A DNA stretch of 54,274 nt from Verrucomicrobiia bacterium Tous-C4TDCM (GTDB lineage: Bacteria; Verrucomicrobiota; Verrucomicrobiia; Verrucomicrobiales; Akkermansiaceae): NCBI GenBank assembly GCA_002304315.1, contig NEUO01000005.1, positions 1 to 54,274 of the forward strand, read 5' to 3'. Below are positions 1-9,272 of the stretch, one piece after another. The translations under genes were made by a program, and so were the position numbers. Position 1 is the stretch's first letter. Each line of letters begins with the position of its first letter. The notes under the pieces were generated by a model, which was not told where the DNA came from, made no database searches, and was given only the letters and a program-made list of their open reading frames with translations.

Positions 1-519
1 GGCGAGCTGAAGGAATCGCGAGCGACCTGGAACGTCCTCGCCCAGCAGGTGATGATGGCCCGCGTCAACCGCTTCCGCGGGCCGTATGAACTTTGCAGCA
101 TGGACCAGTGGCCGGGCTACGAGGTCGAACGGCAGGCACTGCTGCAGGCCTTCCAGGACATGAAGGTTTCCAATCCCGTGGTCCTCACCGGTGACATCCA
201 CAGCCACTGGGCGAACGAGCTGCCGCTGCTCCACGGCCAGGCCGACTCGCCGGTCGCCGGGACCGAGTTTGTCTGCACTTCCATCTCTTCGAAAGGCGAC
301 GGCACCGATCATCCGGCGGGCCTCGAAGCACTGCTCTCGGACAATCCTTTCGTGAAGTACCACGGCGATCACCGCGGCTACGTCAGTTGTAGTATCGACG
401 GCAAGTCCTGGCGCAGCGACTTCCGCACCATCGACCGCGTCACGGTGGCGGATTCGCCGCTGAAGACGCCGGCGTCGTTCGTGGTGGAGAGCGGGCGGAG
501 CGGGTTGCAGGAGGCGTGA
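1..519 (+). CDS. PhoD-type alkaline phosphatase/phosphodiesterase, C-terminal part
   Basis: Open from the first base of the window, so the 5' end lies outside; about 172 residues are visible. The sequence reads SRATWNVLAQQVMM, then a GYEVERQALL stretch, then VVLTGDIHSHWANEL, followed by a W-x-x-DFR-x-IDRV tail. The GDxHS motif is the second metal-binding block of the PhoD family, and the tail is the usual C-terminal strand of these enzymes. PhoD proteins are Tat-exported metallophosphoesterases that release phosphate from phosphomono- and diesters. The N-terminal Tat signal and first metal site cannot be checked. A second, smaller PhoD-like gene lies at 7581-8561, so the region may have a phosphate-scavenging theme. 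Confidence 0.9.
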   Translation, partial: GELKESRATWNVLAQQVMMARVNRFRGPYELCSMDQWPGYEVERQALLQAFQDMKVSNPVVLTGDIHSHWANELPLLHGQADSPVAGTEFVCTSISSKGDGTDHPAGLEALLSDNPFVKYHGDHRGYVSCSIDGKSWRSDFRTIDRVTVADSPLKTPASFVVESGRSGLQEA

Positions 520-533
520 GTTGGTCAAACGAC

Positions 534-566
534 AAAGGCCGCCCCCCTTGCGGGAGGCGGCCTTTT
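534..566. terminator. Bidirectional hairpin terminator
   Basis: A perfect 10-bp stem (AAAGGCCGCC, 534-543, with GGCGGCCTTT, 556-565) encloses a 12-nt loop and ends in TTTT on the plus strand. The stem begins with AAA, so it also ends in a short U tract when read from the minus strand. It sits between the stop of the plus-strand phosphatase (519) and the stop of the minus-strand giant gene (587), where a shared terminator is expected. Confidence 0.85.
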
Positions 567-586
567 CCATTCGAACGTTCGTCGGG

Positions 587-3500
587 TTACGGATTGTAGT
601 CCACCGTGAGCCGGCCGAAGAGCTTGCCGCCGTTGTTCGGCAGTTGCGCCGAGATCTGGCCCGCACCGTTGACCACCCCGACCGCCGGATCCCAGTCGAT
701 CAGGTCATCGCTCGTTTCGATGCCGTAGATCACGGCCGGATCCGCTGCGGCAGCGATACCCTTTGCGAAGGTGAGCGAGAGATCCGCAGCCAGGGTCGGC
801 AGCAGGTTCTTCACCAGCGGGTTCATGCCGAGCGCATACTCGATCAAGGCCGGGATGCCGTCCTTGTCCTTGTCCTCGTCGAAGTTCGAGCCGGGGATGC
901 CGTTGGCGGCGGCCCAGGTGTCGAAGAGGCTCGGATTGTAGATGGCGGTCTGGACGCGCAGGAACGGCGCGGCACCGGACAACTGCGAATTGTTCACCAC
1001 GCCCGGGAAGAAGGGCTGCCATCCGTTGTCCGTCTCGGGCTTCACGTTGAAGCCGAAGTTGTCGGCACCCGCCCGCCAGTTGCTGACGATCGAGGTGACA
1101 TCGATGTAGCTCGACGCCGCCCAACCCATGCCGCTGAAGCGGACGGCCGCTGGCGCGATGTTCGTTCCGACGACCGGGCCGAGGTTGCCGTAGCTGGTGC
1201 CCGGCAGCGGATCGACCGACCAATTGGTCAGCATCTGATGGACCGCGTATTCACCACCGGTGTGGGCATTCAGGCTACCGCCGGTGAAGACCGGCGAGTT
1301 GGTCACCATGACCAGCTCGGCCTTGACGATTTCCTCGCCGATCGGGATCGCGCCGACTCCGGCACCGCCGAACTGGACGGCGAAACGCAGCAGGGATTCA
1401 GTCGTGCCGGTCGTGGGGTCGTTCAAGTCCATGAACAGCGACTCGATGGTCGAAGCGTCCTGCGTCGGGGCCGTTCCGCTGTTGAGGATCGCGGAGCGGT
1501 CGGCCGGGTAGAAGTATTCCTTCACCGGCAGCGTCGTGTAGGTGACCTGAAGCTTCGGCCGGAGCACCGGATTGGGATTGCCGACCGTGTTGTAAGACCA
1601 GCCGTCGGTGGTGCCGCCGCTGAAGATCGAGAAGCCGTGGTTGGTTTCGCCGCTCGCCCAGGCCTGGACCAGTTCGGTGACGTCGGCTTCGCCGACCTGG
1701 CCCACCGCCTGCGCCCCGAAGCCCGCAACCGGGATGCCGCTCGAGGCACCGCGCGCTCCTTCGAAGCCGTTGAAGGTCGCCGTGTCGGGGTCGCCCCCGA
1801 GGCTGGCGTAGGTGGTGTTCGCGTCCACCGGGACGACAAGGCGGTCGATGATCCAGGGGCCGTCCGTCTGGGCGCTGCCCACTGTCGAGGTGGTGATGAA
1901 CAGGCGGGCATCGGTCACCTCCGCGCCGGGCGGGATCTGGCCGGGACCGTTGCCGAACAGGTTGTCGAAACGCAGGAGTCCGTTGATGTCCGGGCTGGCG
2001 TTGGAGGGACGACCGTCGAGGAAGTAGTTCGATACCGCGGAGCCGAGCGTGTTGACGGTGAGGCCGACCGCCTTGTCGAACTGTCCGGTGTAGCCGCCGG
2101 TTCCTTCCTGGAAGGCGAGCGTCGTCTTCGGAATGGTCACCACGAAGTTTTTGATCGTTCCCACCGCCGCATTGAAGACGCCGGGAGTGTAGCCGGCACC
2201 GGGGATGATGGTCAGCGAGAGCGATTCGTCAGGCTCAAGTGCCGCATCGATCTCGGCCGAAACCGGGACGACCGCGGTCGATTGGCCGATGCCGAAGCTC
2301 ACCGTTCCCGGCAGCGCCAGGAAATCCGTGCCGCTCGTCGCCGTGCCGCCGACGGTGTAGCCGACCGTCAGGGGTGCCGCGGTGCTGCCGCTGCGGGTGA
2401 AGGTGAACTCCAGGTCGTCCGTGCTGTTCTCGGTCGCCACCTTGTCGGTCGCGAAGACCACCACTTCGTCGCCTAGGATCGTCACCGGATTGCGCGGGGC
2501 GACCAGGAAACGGAAGCCGCCGGTCTGGAACTGGCCGTTGAGGCCCGGCAGGTCCTGCGAGAACACGACGAAGGCGGTGCCGACGGCCGTGTAGGACAGG
2601 ATGTTGTCGCCGGCCGGACCCACGTTGGTGTCGGCGTTGATGAAGAGCACCGAGTTCGACGGGTTGATGATCGTGCCGTCGCCGATGGTGATCTCGTAGC
2701 CCTGCGTGCCGCGGTTGACGGTGGCACCGACCACCGCGAGCTCGTCGTTGAGCGGGACGAGGTCGCCCGCTTCGTTGACCTGGCCGCTGAACACCTGGCG
2801 CGCGGTGGACGGGATGTAAACGAAGCCGAATGGCGCGTTCTCCAGCGTCTGCACGTTGTCCCGGACGTTGACGATCCAGTTGGAACCGCTCACCGCGATG
2901 GAGGAGACGTTGTCCGCACCATCACCGCCGGCGATCGTCAGCAGGTTGCCTGAAACCGGCAGGCCGCTGATCTGATAGACCCCGGCGGCGGTGTTGGTGA
3001 TGACCACGCCCGGCGGCAGGTTCGAGCTGGCGTTGAGAACCGCACCGGCGGCATCGACATTGGCACCGACCCAGCCGTTGACATAGGGGAAGTAGCCGAG
3101 CGAGAAGCGCGACGATTCCTCGAAGGCGAGCGGATCGGTCGCACCGGGATCCTCGTTGTCGATGCTGCTCAGCAGGTATTCGCCGTTCGTGCCGCGGTAG
3201 GAAGCGAGACTCTGGTCGCTCGAGGCGAGGTTGCCGAGGATGCTGTGGTTGCTGGCAAGCAGGACTCCCGAGCTGAAGCCAACCGGGCTGCCGGCCAGGT
3301 TGACGGCGAGGTCACCGAGGTCGGTGCCGGGGAGATCGAAGTTCCGCGGTGCCACGGTGCTGGACTCGACCAGCCAAGCGGCCGGATCGGCAGGGGGCGT
3401 GCCGTCGTCGATGTCGGGGTCGCCGCCATTGATGACGCCTGCGCTGTAACCCGGCAGGACCGGAGCAGCGAGAGTGACATCCACGGTCACGGCTTCGGAC

Positions 3501-6127
3501 AACGAGGTGTCACCCAGCAGATCGGTCGCCACCGCGGTCAGGCGATGGTAGCCGCCGAGCGGGGCATTGGTGTAGTTGAGCTCGAACGGTGCAGCGTTGT
3601 CCACGCCGCGGGAGATCCCGTTGTCGAAGAACTCGACCTGGGCGATGGTGCCGTCGGGATCGTTCGCCGAAGCGGTGATCGGTATCGCCTGGCCGACGAT
3701 GAAGCGGCTGCCTTCCGCGGGGGAAGTCACGGCCACGTCGGGCTTCACGTTGTTGGTGAAGGTTTGGCCGGCGGACCAGAACGGGGTGTTGACCAGCGTG
3801 CCCACCAGCGTGCCGGCGGTGCTGTTGATCTCCGTGCCGGTGCCTTCGGTCATCCCCCAGCGGGCGACGAGGCCGGTGGTGGAAGGGATCTCAAAGTTCA
3901 GCGAGGCGCGGATCTGCGACTGCGTGCGCGCGCCGTTCCAGATCCGGACTTCATCCATGAAGCCGTTGAAGTAACCGCTGGCGACCCCCGTCGAGTTGAG
4001 CGCGGAACCGATCGCCGCGCGCTGGATGCTGTCGGCTCGGGGCACCAGGCCGCCGGCGTTGCGCGTAGCTTCGAGGTTGCCGTTGAGGTAGAGCTTCCAC
4101 TGCGTGCCGTCGAAGGTCGCGGCGGCGTGTTGCCACTGGTCAAGCGGGACCGGGGTGGAGCCGGCGACCGGTACGTTGACGCCGAGGTTCGAGTCCTCGA
4201 AGTCCGCCACCAGCACGCCGTCGGACTGACGGATGCCGAGGAAGTAGTTCATGTCGAGGTTCGACTGGTCGGCCTGGTCGCGGCCCTTGGTGACCAGCGG
4301 GATCGCAACCACGCCACCGGTGCCGGTGGTCGCGGCCACGCCCGAACCGGTGCGGCGGAACCAGGTTTCCAGAGTGAAGGTGGAAAGCTTCAGGGCGGCG
4401 GCATCGCCGAGGTTGGCGTATTCGTTGACGCCGTTGAAATACAAACCACCCACACCGGCGGGAGGCGTCACGGTGTAGACGACCTGGGAGGCGGAGATCC
4501 GCGCACCGCTGTTGTCTTCGACCACCGCGTCCACCGTGATTCCCGCCGGCAGGTTGTAGATCGGGGTGGTGTGTTCGTAAGGAGCCGCGGTGTCGGTGGA
4601 AACAAGCACGCCATTCAGATAGAACTCCACTTTGGAAACGGAGCCGGGAGGCGCATCCGCCGCAGCCGCGATGATGGTCACGCTGTTACCCGTCGCGATC
4701 TCCGCGCCGTTGGCGGGCGAGGTGATCGAAACGGTCGGCTGGGCGTTCTGCGGGATGGTGGTGAAGAAGGCGAAGTTGAACATGTCCTCGTCCGGCGTCA
4801 GGCCGTCCTCGAGAACCGGGTTCGCCGTCGTGTCGACAATGTCGCGGCTTTCAATGACCCAGCCACCGTTGGTTCCCAGATTACCGTCCCACTGGTAGGA
4901 GACGATGTTATCGACGTTGTTGGTGGCGGTGGTTCCATCCGTGCAGGGCGTCACCATCAGCGTGCCGGTGGCCTCGGTCTGATTCGGGATCTCCAGCAGC
5001 CAGCGGCCCTGGACCGGCGGGGTGGTGAAGGTCACGGCCACGGCGGCTGCCGCTGCGGTGGCGGCGTTGTTCAAGGTGATCGTGGTCCCCGCGATCGCGG
5101 TGACCTTGGTGTTGGCGGGAATCCCGGCACCCGCGACCGTCTGGCCGACGGCGATTCCGGTGGCATCCGTCACCACCACAGTAAAGCCCAGTTCGGTGGT
5201 GTCCGCCGTGGTGGCGACCGGGGTGAAGCTGCCGGTGAGCTTGGTCACCGTGAAAGTCCCGCCGGAGATTTCCGCCGAGCCGTCGCTCTGGATGCGGCCG
5301 ACCGCGGAAACCAGGTCGGGACCGGCGGTGACCACCGGGACGTAGACGAAGCCGATCGGGTCGCGCTCGGTGCCGGCTCCGCTGACGCCGTTGTCCTTGA
5401 GGCGGACCTGGAAGGAGCCGTTGGCGTTGTCGCCCGAAAGCGCGTAGTTGTCCTCGTTCTTGTGGCCGGTGACCAGCAGCACGCCGTTCTGCGAGGTGGC
5501 CGGGACGCCGAAGGAGGTCAGGCTGCTCAGGTTGATCGTGAAGCTGCCCCCCGCATTGTCGAAGAAATGGGTGCCGATGCTGATGCCGCTGGTCGCGGTC
5601 AGGACGTTCTGCACGCCGCCGTTGGCCCCGGTGCTGTTCTGGCTGTGTCCGCCGAGCCAGCCTTCGCTGAAGGGGAAGTAGGCTGCCGCCACGTTGATGT
5701 TGAATTCCGATCCCGCGGGAGAATTCGCGATCGGGATGAAGAAGCGGCCCAGGTTCGCTCCCCCGCTCAGTTCGGAAAAAGCGTTGGCATACTGCAAGCC
5801 CGGGGGCATCGGCGTGTCGGGAAGGACGCTCGTGTCCGTGAGCGAGTTGTCGCGGCCGTTCTCGCTGACCGCCGTGATGATCACCCCGTTCGCGGCGTCG
5901 TTGGGATTGCCGAAAGTGACGTCGATATCGCCGCGGTTCGCCCCGGTGAAATTGAAATTCGCCGTACTCCCCGATGCGACGCTGACCGAAACCGCAGGCA
6001 GGGTTTCGTTGAGCCCGCGGTTGGAGGTATTGTTCTGGATCACCTCGAGGTTGCCGAACTCGATGGCCGGCAGACCTCCCGTTAGACAAAGCGCCGCGGA
6101 TGAAGCGGCAATAAAGTTTCTTCTCAT
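587..6127 (-). CDS. Giant exported multidomain surface protein (Ig-like, LamG, Calx-beta, DNRLRE-like)
   Basis: 1846 residues. A signal peptide is clear (MRRNFIAASSAALCLTGGLPA, cleavage near residue 21). Approximate order: an exported N-terminal region to ~460; a bacterial Ig-like module ~462-555 (starts PTVSITSPANGAEI); a LamG/concanavalin-like domain ~560-755 (FTLETWFRRTG, WQHAAATFDG, VRIWNGARTQ); a second Ig-like module ~794-882; a Calx-beta domain ~1219-1324; two DNRLRE-like beta domains ~1334-1720; then FDEDKDKDGIPALIEYALG, the acidic module typical of verrucomicrobial surface proteins, and a terminal beta segment ending GKLFGRLTVDYNP. It is probably a cell-surface or secreted adhesin or carbohydrate-binding protein. 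No catalytic motif was seen. The promoter should lie in the AT-rich stretch just upstream (6180-6240). The long open frames on the opposite strand are shadows. Confidence 0.9.
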   Translation of the reverse strand: MRRNFIAASSAALCLTGGLPAIEFGNLEVIQNNTSNRGLNETLPAVSVSVASGSTANFNFTGANRGDIDVTFGNPNDAANGVIITAVSENGRDNSLTDTSVLPDTPMPPGLQYANAFSELSGGANLGRFFIPIANSPAGSEFNINVAAAYFPFSEGWLGGHSQNSTGANGGVQNVLTATSGISIGTHFFDNAGGSFTINLSSLTSFGVPATSQNGVLLVTGHKNEDNYALSGDNANGSFQVRLKDNGVSGAGTERDPIGFVYVPVVTAGPDLVSAVGRIQSDGSAEISGGTFTVTKLTGSFTPVATTADTTELGFTVVVTDATGIAVGQTVAGAGIPANTKVTAIAGTTITLNNAATAAAAAVAVTFTTPPVQGRWLLEIPNQTEATGTLMVTPCTDGTTATNNVDNIVSYQWDGNLGTNGGWVIESRDIVDTTANPVLEDGLTPDEDMFNFAFFTTIPQNAQPTVSITSPANGAEIATGNSVTIIAAAADAPPGSVSKVEFYLNGVLVSTDTAAPYEHTTPIYNLPAGITVDAVVEDNSGARISASQVVYTVTPPAGVGGLYFNGVNEYANLGDAAALKLSTFTLETWFRRTGSGVAATTGTGGVVAIPLVTKGRDQADQSNLDMNYFLGIRQSDGVLVADFEDSNLGVNVPVAGSTPVPLDQWQHAAATFDGTQWKLYLNGNLEATRNAGGLVPRADSIQRAAIGSALNSTGVASGYFNGFMDEVRIWNGARTQSQIRASLNFEIPSTTGLVARWGMTEGTGTEINSTAGTLVGTLVNTPFWSAGQTFTNNVKPDVAVTSPAEGSRFIVGQAIPITASANDPDGTIAQVEFFDNGISRGVDNAAPFELNYTNAPLGGYHRLTAVATDLLGDTSLSEAVTVDVTLAAPVLPGYSAGVINGGDPDIDDGTPPADPAAWLVESSTVAPRNFDLPGTDLGDLAVNLAGSPVGFSSGVLLASNHSILGNLASSDQSLASYRGTNGEYLLSSIDNEDPGATDPLAFEESSRFSLGYFPYVNGWVGANVDAAGAVLNASSNLPPGVVITNTAAGVYQISGLPVSGNLLTIAGGDGADNVSSIAVSGSNWIVNVRDNVQTLENAPFGFVYIPSTARQVFSGQVNEAGDLVPLNDELAVVGATVNRGTQGYEITIGDGTIINPSNSVLFINADTNVGPAGDNILSYTAVGTAFVVFSQDLPGLNGQFQTGGFRFLVAPRNPVTILGDEVVVFATDKVATENSTDDLEFTFTRSGSTAAPLTVGYTVGGTATSGTDFLALPGTVSFGIGQSTAVVPVSAEIDAALEPDESLSLTIIPGAGYTPGVFNAAVGTIKNFVVTIPKTTLAFQEGTGGYTGQFDKAVGLTVNTLGSAVSNYFLDGRPSNASPDINGLLRFDNLFGNGPGQIPPGAEVTDARLFITTSTVGSAQTDGPWIIDRLVVPVDANTTYASLGGDPDTATFNGFEGARGASSGIPVAGFGAQAVGQVGEADVTELVQAWASGETNHGFSIFSGGTTDGWSYNTVGNPNPVLRPKLQVTYTTLPVKEYFYPADRSAILNSGTAPTQDASTIESLFMDLNDPTTGTTESLLRFAVQFGGAGVGAIPIGEEIVKAELVMVTNSPVFTGGSLNAHTGGEYAVHQMLTNWSVDPLPGTSYGNLGPVVGTNIAPAAVRFSGMGWAASSYIDVTSIVSNWRAGADNFGFNVKPETDNGWQPFFPGVVNNSQLSGAAPFLRVQTAIYNPSLFDTWAAANGIPGSNFDEDKDKDGIPALIEYALGMNPLVKNLLPTLAADLSLTFAKGIAAAADPAVIYGIETSDDLIDWDPAVGVVNGAGQISAQLPNNGGKLFGRLTVDYNP

Positions 6128-6523
6128 GACACCGCGATGAAGAGGCCCAGGTCAGACCGGCGGCGAAGCTTGTCGTGAAACAGTTTAGTAACCAATTGAA
6201 AATCAATGCGTCGAAACTGTAACTTAATTTAATATACTCTGTGACACGATCGCCATTCGGGCTCTTCAGGCTGGTCAAGGAGATGAAAGCACCCGAAGCG
6301 TACCGCCGGACGGTCATGAATTGCAGACAGCAGCAAACGACGCCGAGGGGAGTCCTTCGGGTGTGCTTCCTCCAGACGCAGATCCGTGGGGCGTCCTGCC
6401 TCCGGGAACGGGCGGAGCATCGCATGGAACCCGTGATGATATTGTCACGACCCCTCCATTGCGCCTGCCCGGAGATGAAAACAGCCTCGGCTTGATGTTT
6501 CTTTCGGGAGCATTTTTGTTTCC
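6128..6523. other. Intergenic region with an AT-rich promoter island
   Basis: A 396-base gap between the divergent giant gene (minus) and the transporter remnant (plus). Positions 6180-6240 are strikingly AT-rich for this genome (runs such as AACTTAATTTAATATAC) and lie 53-113 bases upstream of the giant gene start, a plausible promoter region for it. No -35/-10 pair stands out enough to name. The rest (6240-6523) holds no coding frame I would defend; short open frames on both strands look random. Confidence 0.5.
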
Positions 6524-7021
6524 ATGGACGCCACAAGCCAGTTCCCCCCGGACTCCGCACCCGAGTGCCACCGCTTCCGCCGGGCACGGATGGTCACCCT
6601 TCTGACGGCAATGGGCTTTCACCCGTTCTATTGCACGGGTCGGCCGGCTTTCGGCTTCGCGATCCCGGGCATGATGCAGGAGTTCGGCCTGACGAAATTG
6701 CAACCCGGCTGGTGTGGCGCACTCGTGCTGTGGAGTTATGCGGTCGGGCAAGCCATCAACGGTCAGTTGCCGGATCGCCCCGGTGGCCGGAGCATGATGA
6801 CGGCCGGCGGCATCCTGTCGGTCATTTTCAATTGGATCGTCAGTCTTTCCACCGGCCTCGCCTCGATCGCCGCGCCGTGGGCGGCGAACGGCCTTGCGCA
6901 GTCGATCGGCCGCCCCCCCGGCAACCGTATCCTCTCCAACGGGTGGGACCGCCGGCACCGCGGTGTCGTCGCCATCTCCTGCACCCTCGCCGCCGGGTTG
7001 ATGGCGGCGGTCAAACACTAA
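6524..7021 (+). pseudogene. 3'-truncated MFS/OPA-family transporter remnant
   Basis: 165 residues matching only the N-terminal third of an organophosphate:phosphate-antiporter-type MFS transporter. Recognisable blocks are MGFHPFYCTGRPAFGFAIPG, WCGALVLWSYAVGQAINGQL and FNWIVSLSTGLASIAAPWAA. Signs of decay: the MFS loop motif GxLxDRxGGRR reads GQLPDRPGGRS, the segment after RHRG is degraded, and the frame stops after five or so predicted membrane segments, where intact members have twelve. The next gene starts 11 bases later, so the missing two thirds were deleted and not merely frameshifted. In related loci such transporters precede PhnZ-like oxygenases and probably import phosphonate or phosphate esters. 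The product is unlikely to transport. Confidence 0.8.
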
Positions 7022-7032
7022 CACTACCCACC

Positions 7033-7584
7033 ATGAACCCCGTCATCCCCATCATCATCGACGTCTTCGAAACCCGTGGCACCGAAGCCTACGGCTCGGA
7101 AGCGGTCAACCAGCTCGAACACGCGCTCCAGTGTGCTTCGTTGGCGGTCGAAAGCGGCGCCACGGCACCGCTCGTGGCGGCCGCCCTGCTCCACGACATC
7201 GGCCATCTCCTCGGCGAAGAGCAGCTGCCCGCCGACGATCACGCCGATCTCGACGACCGACATGAAGAGCGCGCCCATCCGTGGCTCCTGGAGCATTTCG
7301 GCCCTGCCGTCGCCGATCCCGTCCGCCTCCACGTTGCCGCCAAGCGCTACCTTTGCACCGTGGATCCCGACTACGTTTCCGCCCTGTCGCCCACCTCGTT
7401 GAAAAGTTATCACGACCAGGGCGGCAACATGTCGGATGTCGAACGCTCCAACTTCGAAGCCGAGCCCCACTTCCGGGAAGCCGTCACCCTCCGCCGCTGG
7501 GACGACATCGCAAAAGCCCCCGGGCTCGAAACGCCCGCCGTCACGTTCTTCGTCCCCTATCTCGAAAAATCCCTCCGCCCATGA
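7033..7584 (+). CDS. phnZ: PhnZ-like HD-domain phosphonate oxygenase
   Basis: 183 residues. Motifs fit the phosphonate-operon-associated HD family: YGSE at 20-23, LEH with His30, LLHDIGH (His54, Asp55), DRHE (His77), RLHVAAKRYLC (His100) and LRRWDD (Asp157). These match the order and spacing of the mixed-valence di-iron ligands of PhnZ, and the Tyr/Glu pair matches its substrate lid. PhnZ cleaves (R)-2-amino-1-hydroxyethylphosphonate to glycine and phosphate after its partner PhnY hydroxylates 2-aminoethylphosphonate. No PhnY-like gene is visible here, so the substrate may differ or the hydroxylase is elsewhere. ATG at 7033 was chosen because it lies just after the transporter remnant and gives the family length. 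It overlaps the next gene by 4 bases (ATGA). Confidence 0.85.
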   Translation: MNPVIPIIIDVFETRGTEAYGSEAVNQLEHALQCASLAVESGATAPLVAAALLHDIGHLLGEEQLPADDHADLDDRHEERAHPWLLEHFGPAVADPVRLHVAAKRYLCTVDPDYVSALSPTSLKSYHDQGGNMSDVERSNFEAEPHFREAVTLRRWDDIAKAPGLETPAVTFFVPYLEKSLRP

Positions 7585-8561
7585 GACGCCTCGCCCTCTT
7601 GCTGCTCACCGCACTTCCCGCCTGCGCGGAACCACCCCGCCGCCTCGCCATCCTCGCCTGTCATCGCCAGAACGAGCCGACCCCCGCCCTCGCCGCCTAC
7701 GTCAAGGCCAAGCCCGAGGTCTGCCTGTGGATCGGCGACAATGTTTACGCCGACACCAAGGACGACATCGGCTTCATCCGGAAATGCTACGACCAGCTCG
7801 CCGCCAAACCGGGCTTCGCCGAACTCAAGCGCGATTCGCTTTTTCTCCCCACCTGGGACGATCACGACTTCGGTCTCAATGACATGGGCAAGACCTACTC
7901 TTTGAAGAAGGAGAGCAAGGAGCTGTTCCGCCAGTTCTGGGAAATGGATGACGTCATCCCCGCCGGACAGGACGGGATCTACTACTCCCGCGTGTTTGGA
8001 GAAGGTGAGAAGTCCCTCCAGATCATCCTCCTCGATCCCCGCTACAACCGCGACGATCCGGGTCCGCAGGCCGACACCCTCGGCGAGCCACAATGGAAGT
8101 GGCTGGCCGAGCAGCTCAAGCAACCCGCCACCCTGCGCTTCATCGTTTCCGGCTACCAGATCCTCCTCGATGCCGGCACCGGTTCGGAAACCTGGGCCGA
8201 ATTCCCCGCCGCCCGCGAGCGCCTGTTCAAGACGGTCCGCGACAGCGGCGCGCAGGGCGTCGTCTTCCTCACCGGCGACCAGCACTACGCCGAGGTCTGC
8301 CGCATCCCGGGGGCCATCGGCTACGATGCCATCGAGCTCCAGTTCGCCGGCCTCAACCAGATCGAGAAGCCCGAGTTCAACCGCACCCGCGTCTCCCCCG
8401 TGGCCACCGCGAAGCACAAGATGGGGCTGATCGACATCCAATGGAGCGATACCCCCCACGATCCGCCGCATCTGCTGTTCCAGGTTTCCGACGCCCTCAC
8501 CGGCCGCGAGGAAATCCGCTACCGCGTGAACTTCCACGAGTTGGTGAACGCGAAGCGCTAA
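7581..8561 (+). CDS. Secreted PhoD-like metallophosphatase
   Basis: 326 residues with a cleavable signal (MRRLALLLLTALPACA). Metal-site blocks of the PhoD-like phosphatase superfamily are intact: CLWIGDNVYADT, PTWDDHDFGLNDMGK, and VFLTGDQHYAEV. It overlaps the PhnZ-like gene by 4 bases, so the two are translationally coupled and probably work on the same phosphorus source, PhnZ in the cytoplasm and this enzyme outside it. The signal ends in a Cys-containing ACAE, which could be lipidated but lacks a good lipobox. It is shorter than Tat-dependent PhoD enzymes and belongs to the alkaline phosphatase D-like branch common in Verrucomicrobia and Planctomycetes. Specificity (phosphate mono- or diester) cannot be read from the sequence. 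Confidence 0.85.
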   Translation: MRRLALLLLTALPACAEPPRRLAILACHRQNEPTPALAAYVKAKPEVCLWIGDNVYADTKDDIGFIRKCYDQLAAKPGFAELKRDSLFLPTWDDHDFGLNDMGKTYSLKKESKELFRQFWEMDDVIPAGQDGIYYSRVFGEGEKSLQIILLDPRYNRDDPGPQADTLGEPQWKWLAEQLKQPATLRFIVSGYQILLDAGTGSETWAEFPAARERLFKTVRDSGAQGVVFLTGDQHYAEVCRIPGAIGYDAIELQFAGLNQIEKPEFNRTRVSPVATAKHKMGLIDIQWSDTPHDPPHLLFQVSDALTGREEIRYRVNFHELVNAKR

Positions 8562-8585
8562 ATGGAATAGAGCCAGCGAAGCCTG

Positions 8586-9149
8586 TTAGAACCCCAGGAA
8601 ATTCTCCAGGATCCGCTTCCCATCCTGCGTCAGGATCGACTCCGGGTGGAACTGCACGCCGTGGACGGGGTGCTCCTTGTGCTTGAGGCCCATGATCACG
8701 CCGTCGGCGGTCCAGGCGGTGATCTCCAGGCAGTCGGGCAAGGTCTCGCGTTTGACGATGAGCGAATGGTAGCGGGTCGCTTCGAAGGGGCTCGGCAGGC
8801 CGGCGAAGACGCTCTTGCCCTCGTGATGGATCGGCGAGGTCTTGCCGTGCATCAGCGTGGCAGCGCGAACCACCTCGCCGCCATAAACCTGCCCGATCGA
8901 CTGGTGGCCGAGGCAAACTCCTAGAATCGGCGTACTTGCGCCGAGCTTCTCGATCAGCTCACAGGAAATCCCGGCCTCGTTCGGCGTGCAGGGACCGGGC
9001 GAAATGCAGATCCGCTCGGGCTTGAGCGCTTTCACCTCGTCCACAGTCAGCGCGTCGTTGCGCACGATCTTCATCTCCGCCCCGAGCTCGCCGAAATACT
9101 GGACGAGGTTGTAGGTGAAGGAGTCGTAGTTGTCGATGATGAGGAGCAT
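8586..9149 (-). CDS. trpG: Anthranilate/aminodeoxychorismate synthase glutamine amidotransferase subunit
   Basis: 187 residues, the usual length for TrpG/PabA. The class I glutamine amidotransferase triad is visible: Cys79 in GVCLGHQ, His168 and Glu170 in VQFHPES. The oxyanion block SPGPCTP is at about 50-56. It supplies ammonia to the chorismate-binding subunit. The partner trpE lies upstream on the same strand, 115 bases away, with a heptad repeat in the gap. The protein may serve both tryptophan and folate synthesis, as in many bacteria with one such subunit. The stop codon TAA lies inside the over-represented octamer CTGTTAGA (read on the plus strand at 8583-8590). Confidence 0.95.
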   Translation of the reverse strand: MLLIIDNYDSFTYNLVQYFGELGAEMKIVRNDALTVDEVKALKPERICISPGPCTPNEAGISCELIEKLGASTPILGVCLGHQSIGQVYGGEVVRAATLMHGKTSPIHHEGKSVFAGLPSPFEATRYHSLIVKRETLPDCLEITAWTADGVIMGLKHKEHPVHGVQFHPESILTQDGKRILENFLGF

Positions 9150-9158
9150 GGGGAAGTC

Positions 9159-9233
9159 GAAGGTCTGAAGGTCTGAAGGTCTGAAGGTCGAAGGTCGAAG
9201 GTCGAAGGTCGAAGGTCTGAAGGTCTGAAGGTC
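9159..9233. repeat. Heptad/octad tandem repeat, GAAGGTC(T) x10
   Basis: Ten consecutive units, GAAGGTC or GAAGGTCT, with unit lengths 8-8-8-7-7-7-7-8-8-7. The array begins ten bases upstream of the trpG start codon, so it forms most of the trpE-trpG gap and the trpG leader. All units are exact apart from the extra T. It is one of four arrays of this period in the window. Confidence 0.95.
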
Positions 9234-9251
9234 GAACTCTCTTTGACTTTT

Positions 9252-9272
9252 AGTCTTTTAGATCTTAAGACT
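9252..9272 (-). terminator. Hairpin at the end of trpE
   Basis: AGTCTT (9252-9257) pairs with AAGACT (9267-9272) around an AT-rich 9-base loop. It overlaps the last codons of trpE, and an AAAAGTC run follows on the minus strand. It could attenuate transcription between trpE and trpG or merely stabilise the 3' end. There is no U tract, so this is a weak call. Confidence 0.3.

Noticed and set aside
3245-6085. 946-codon open frame on the plus strand opposite the giant surface gene (and a 651-codon one at 521-2476)
   Set aside because: Both are shadow frames caused by high GC and lack of stops on the complement of a codon-biased gene; the products are Arg/Gly-rich without any domain, and the minus-strand gene has a clear signal peptide and domains.
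9159-9233. Tandem array considered as a CRISPR array
   Set aside because: Units are 7-8 bases with no spacers, so it is a simple tandem repeat; the same applies to the other three arrays.
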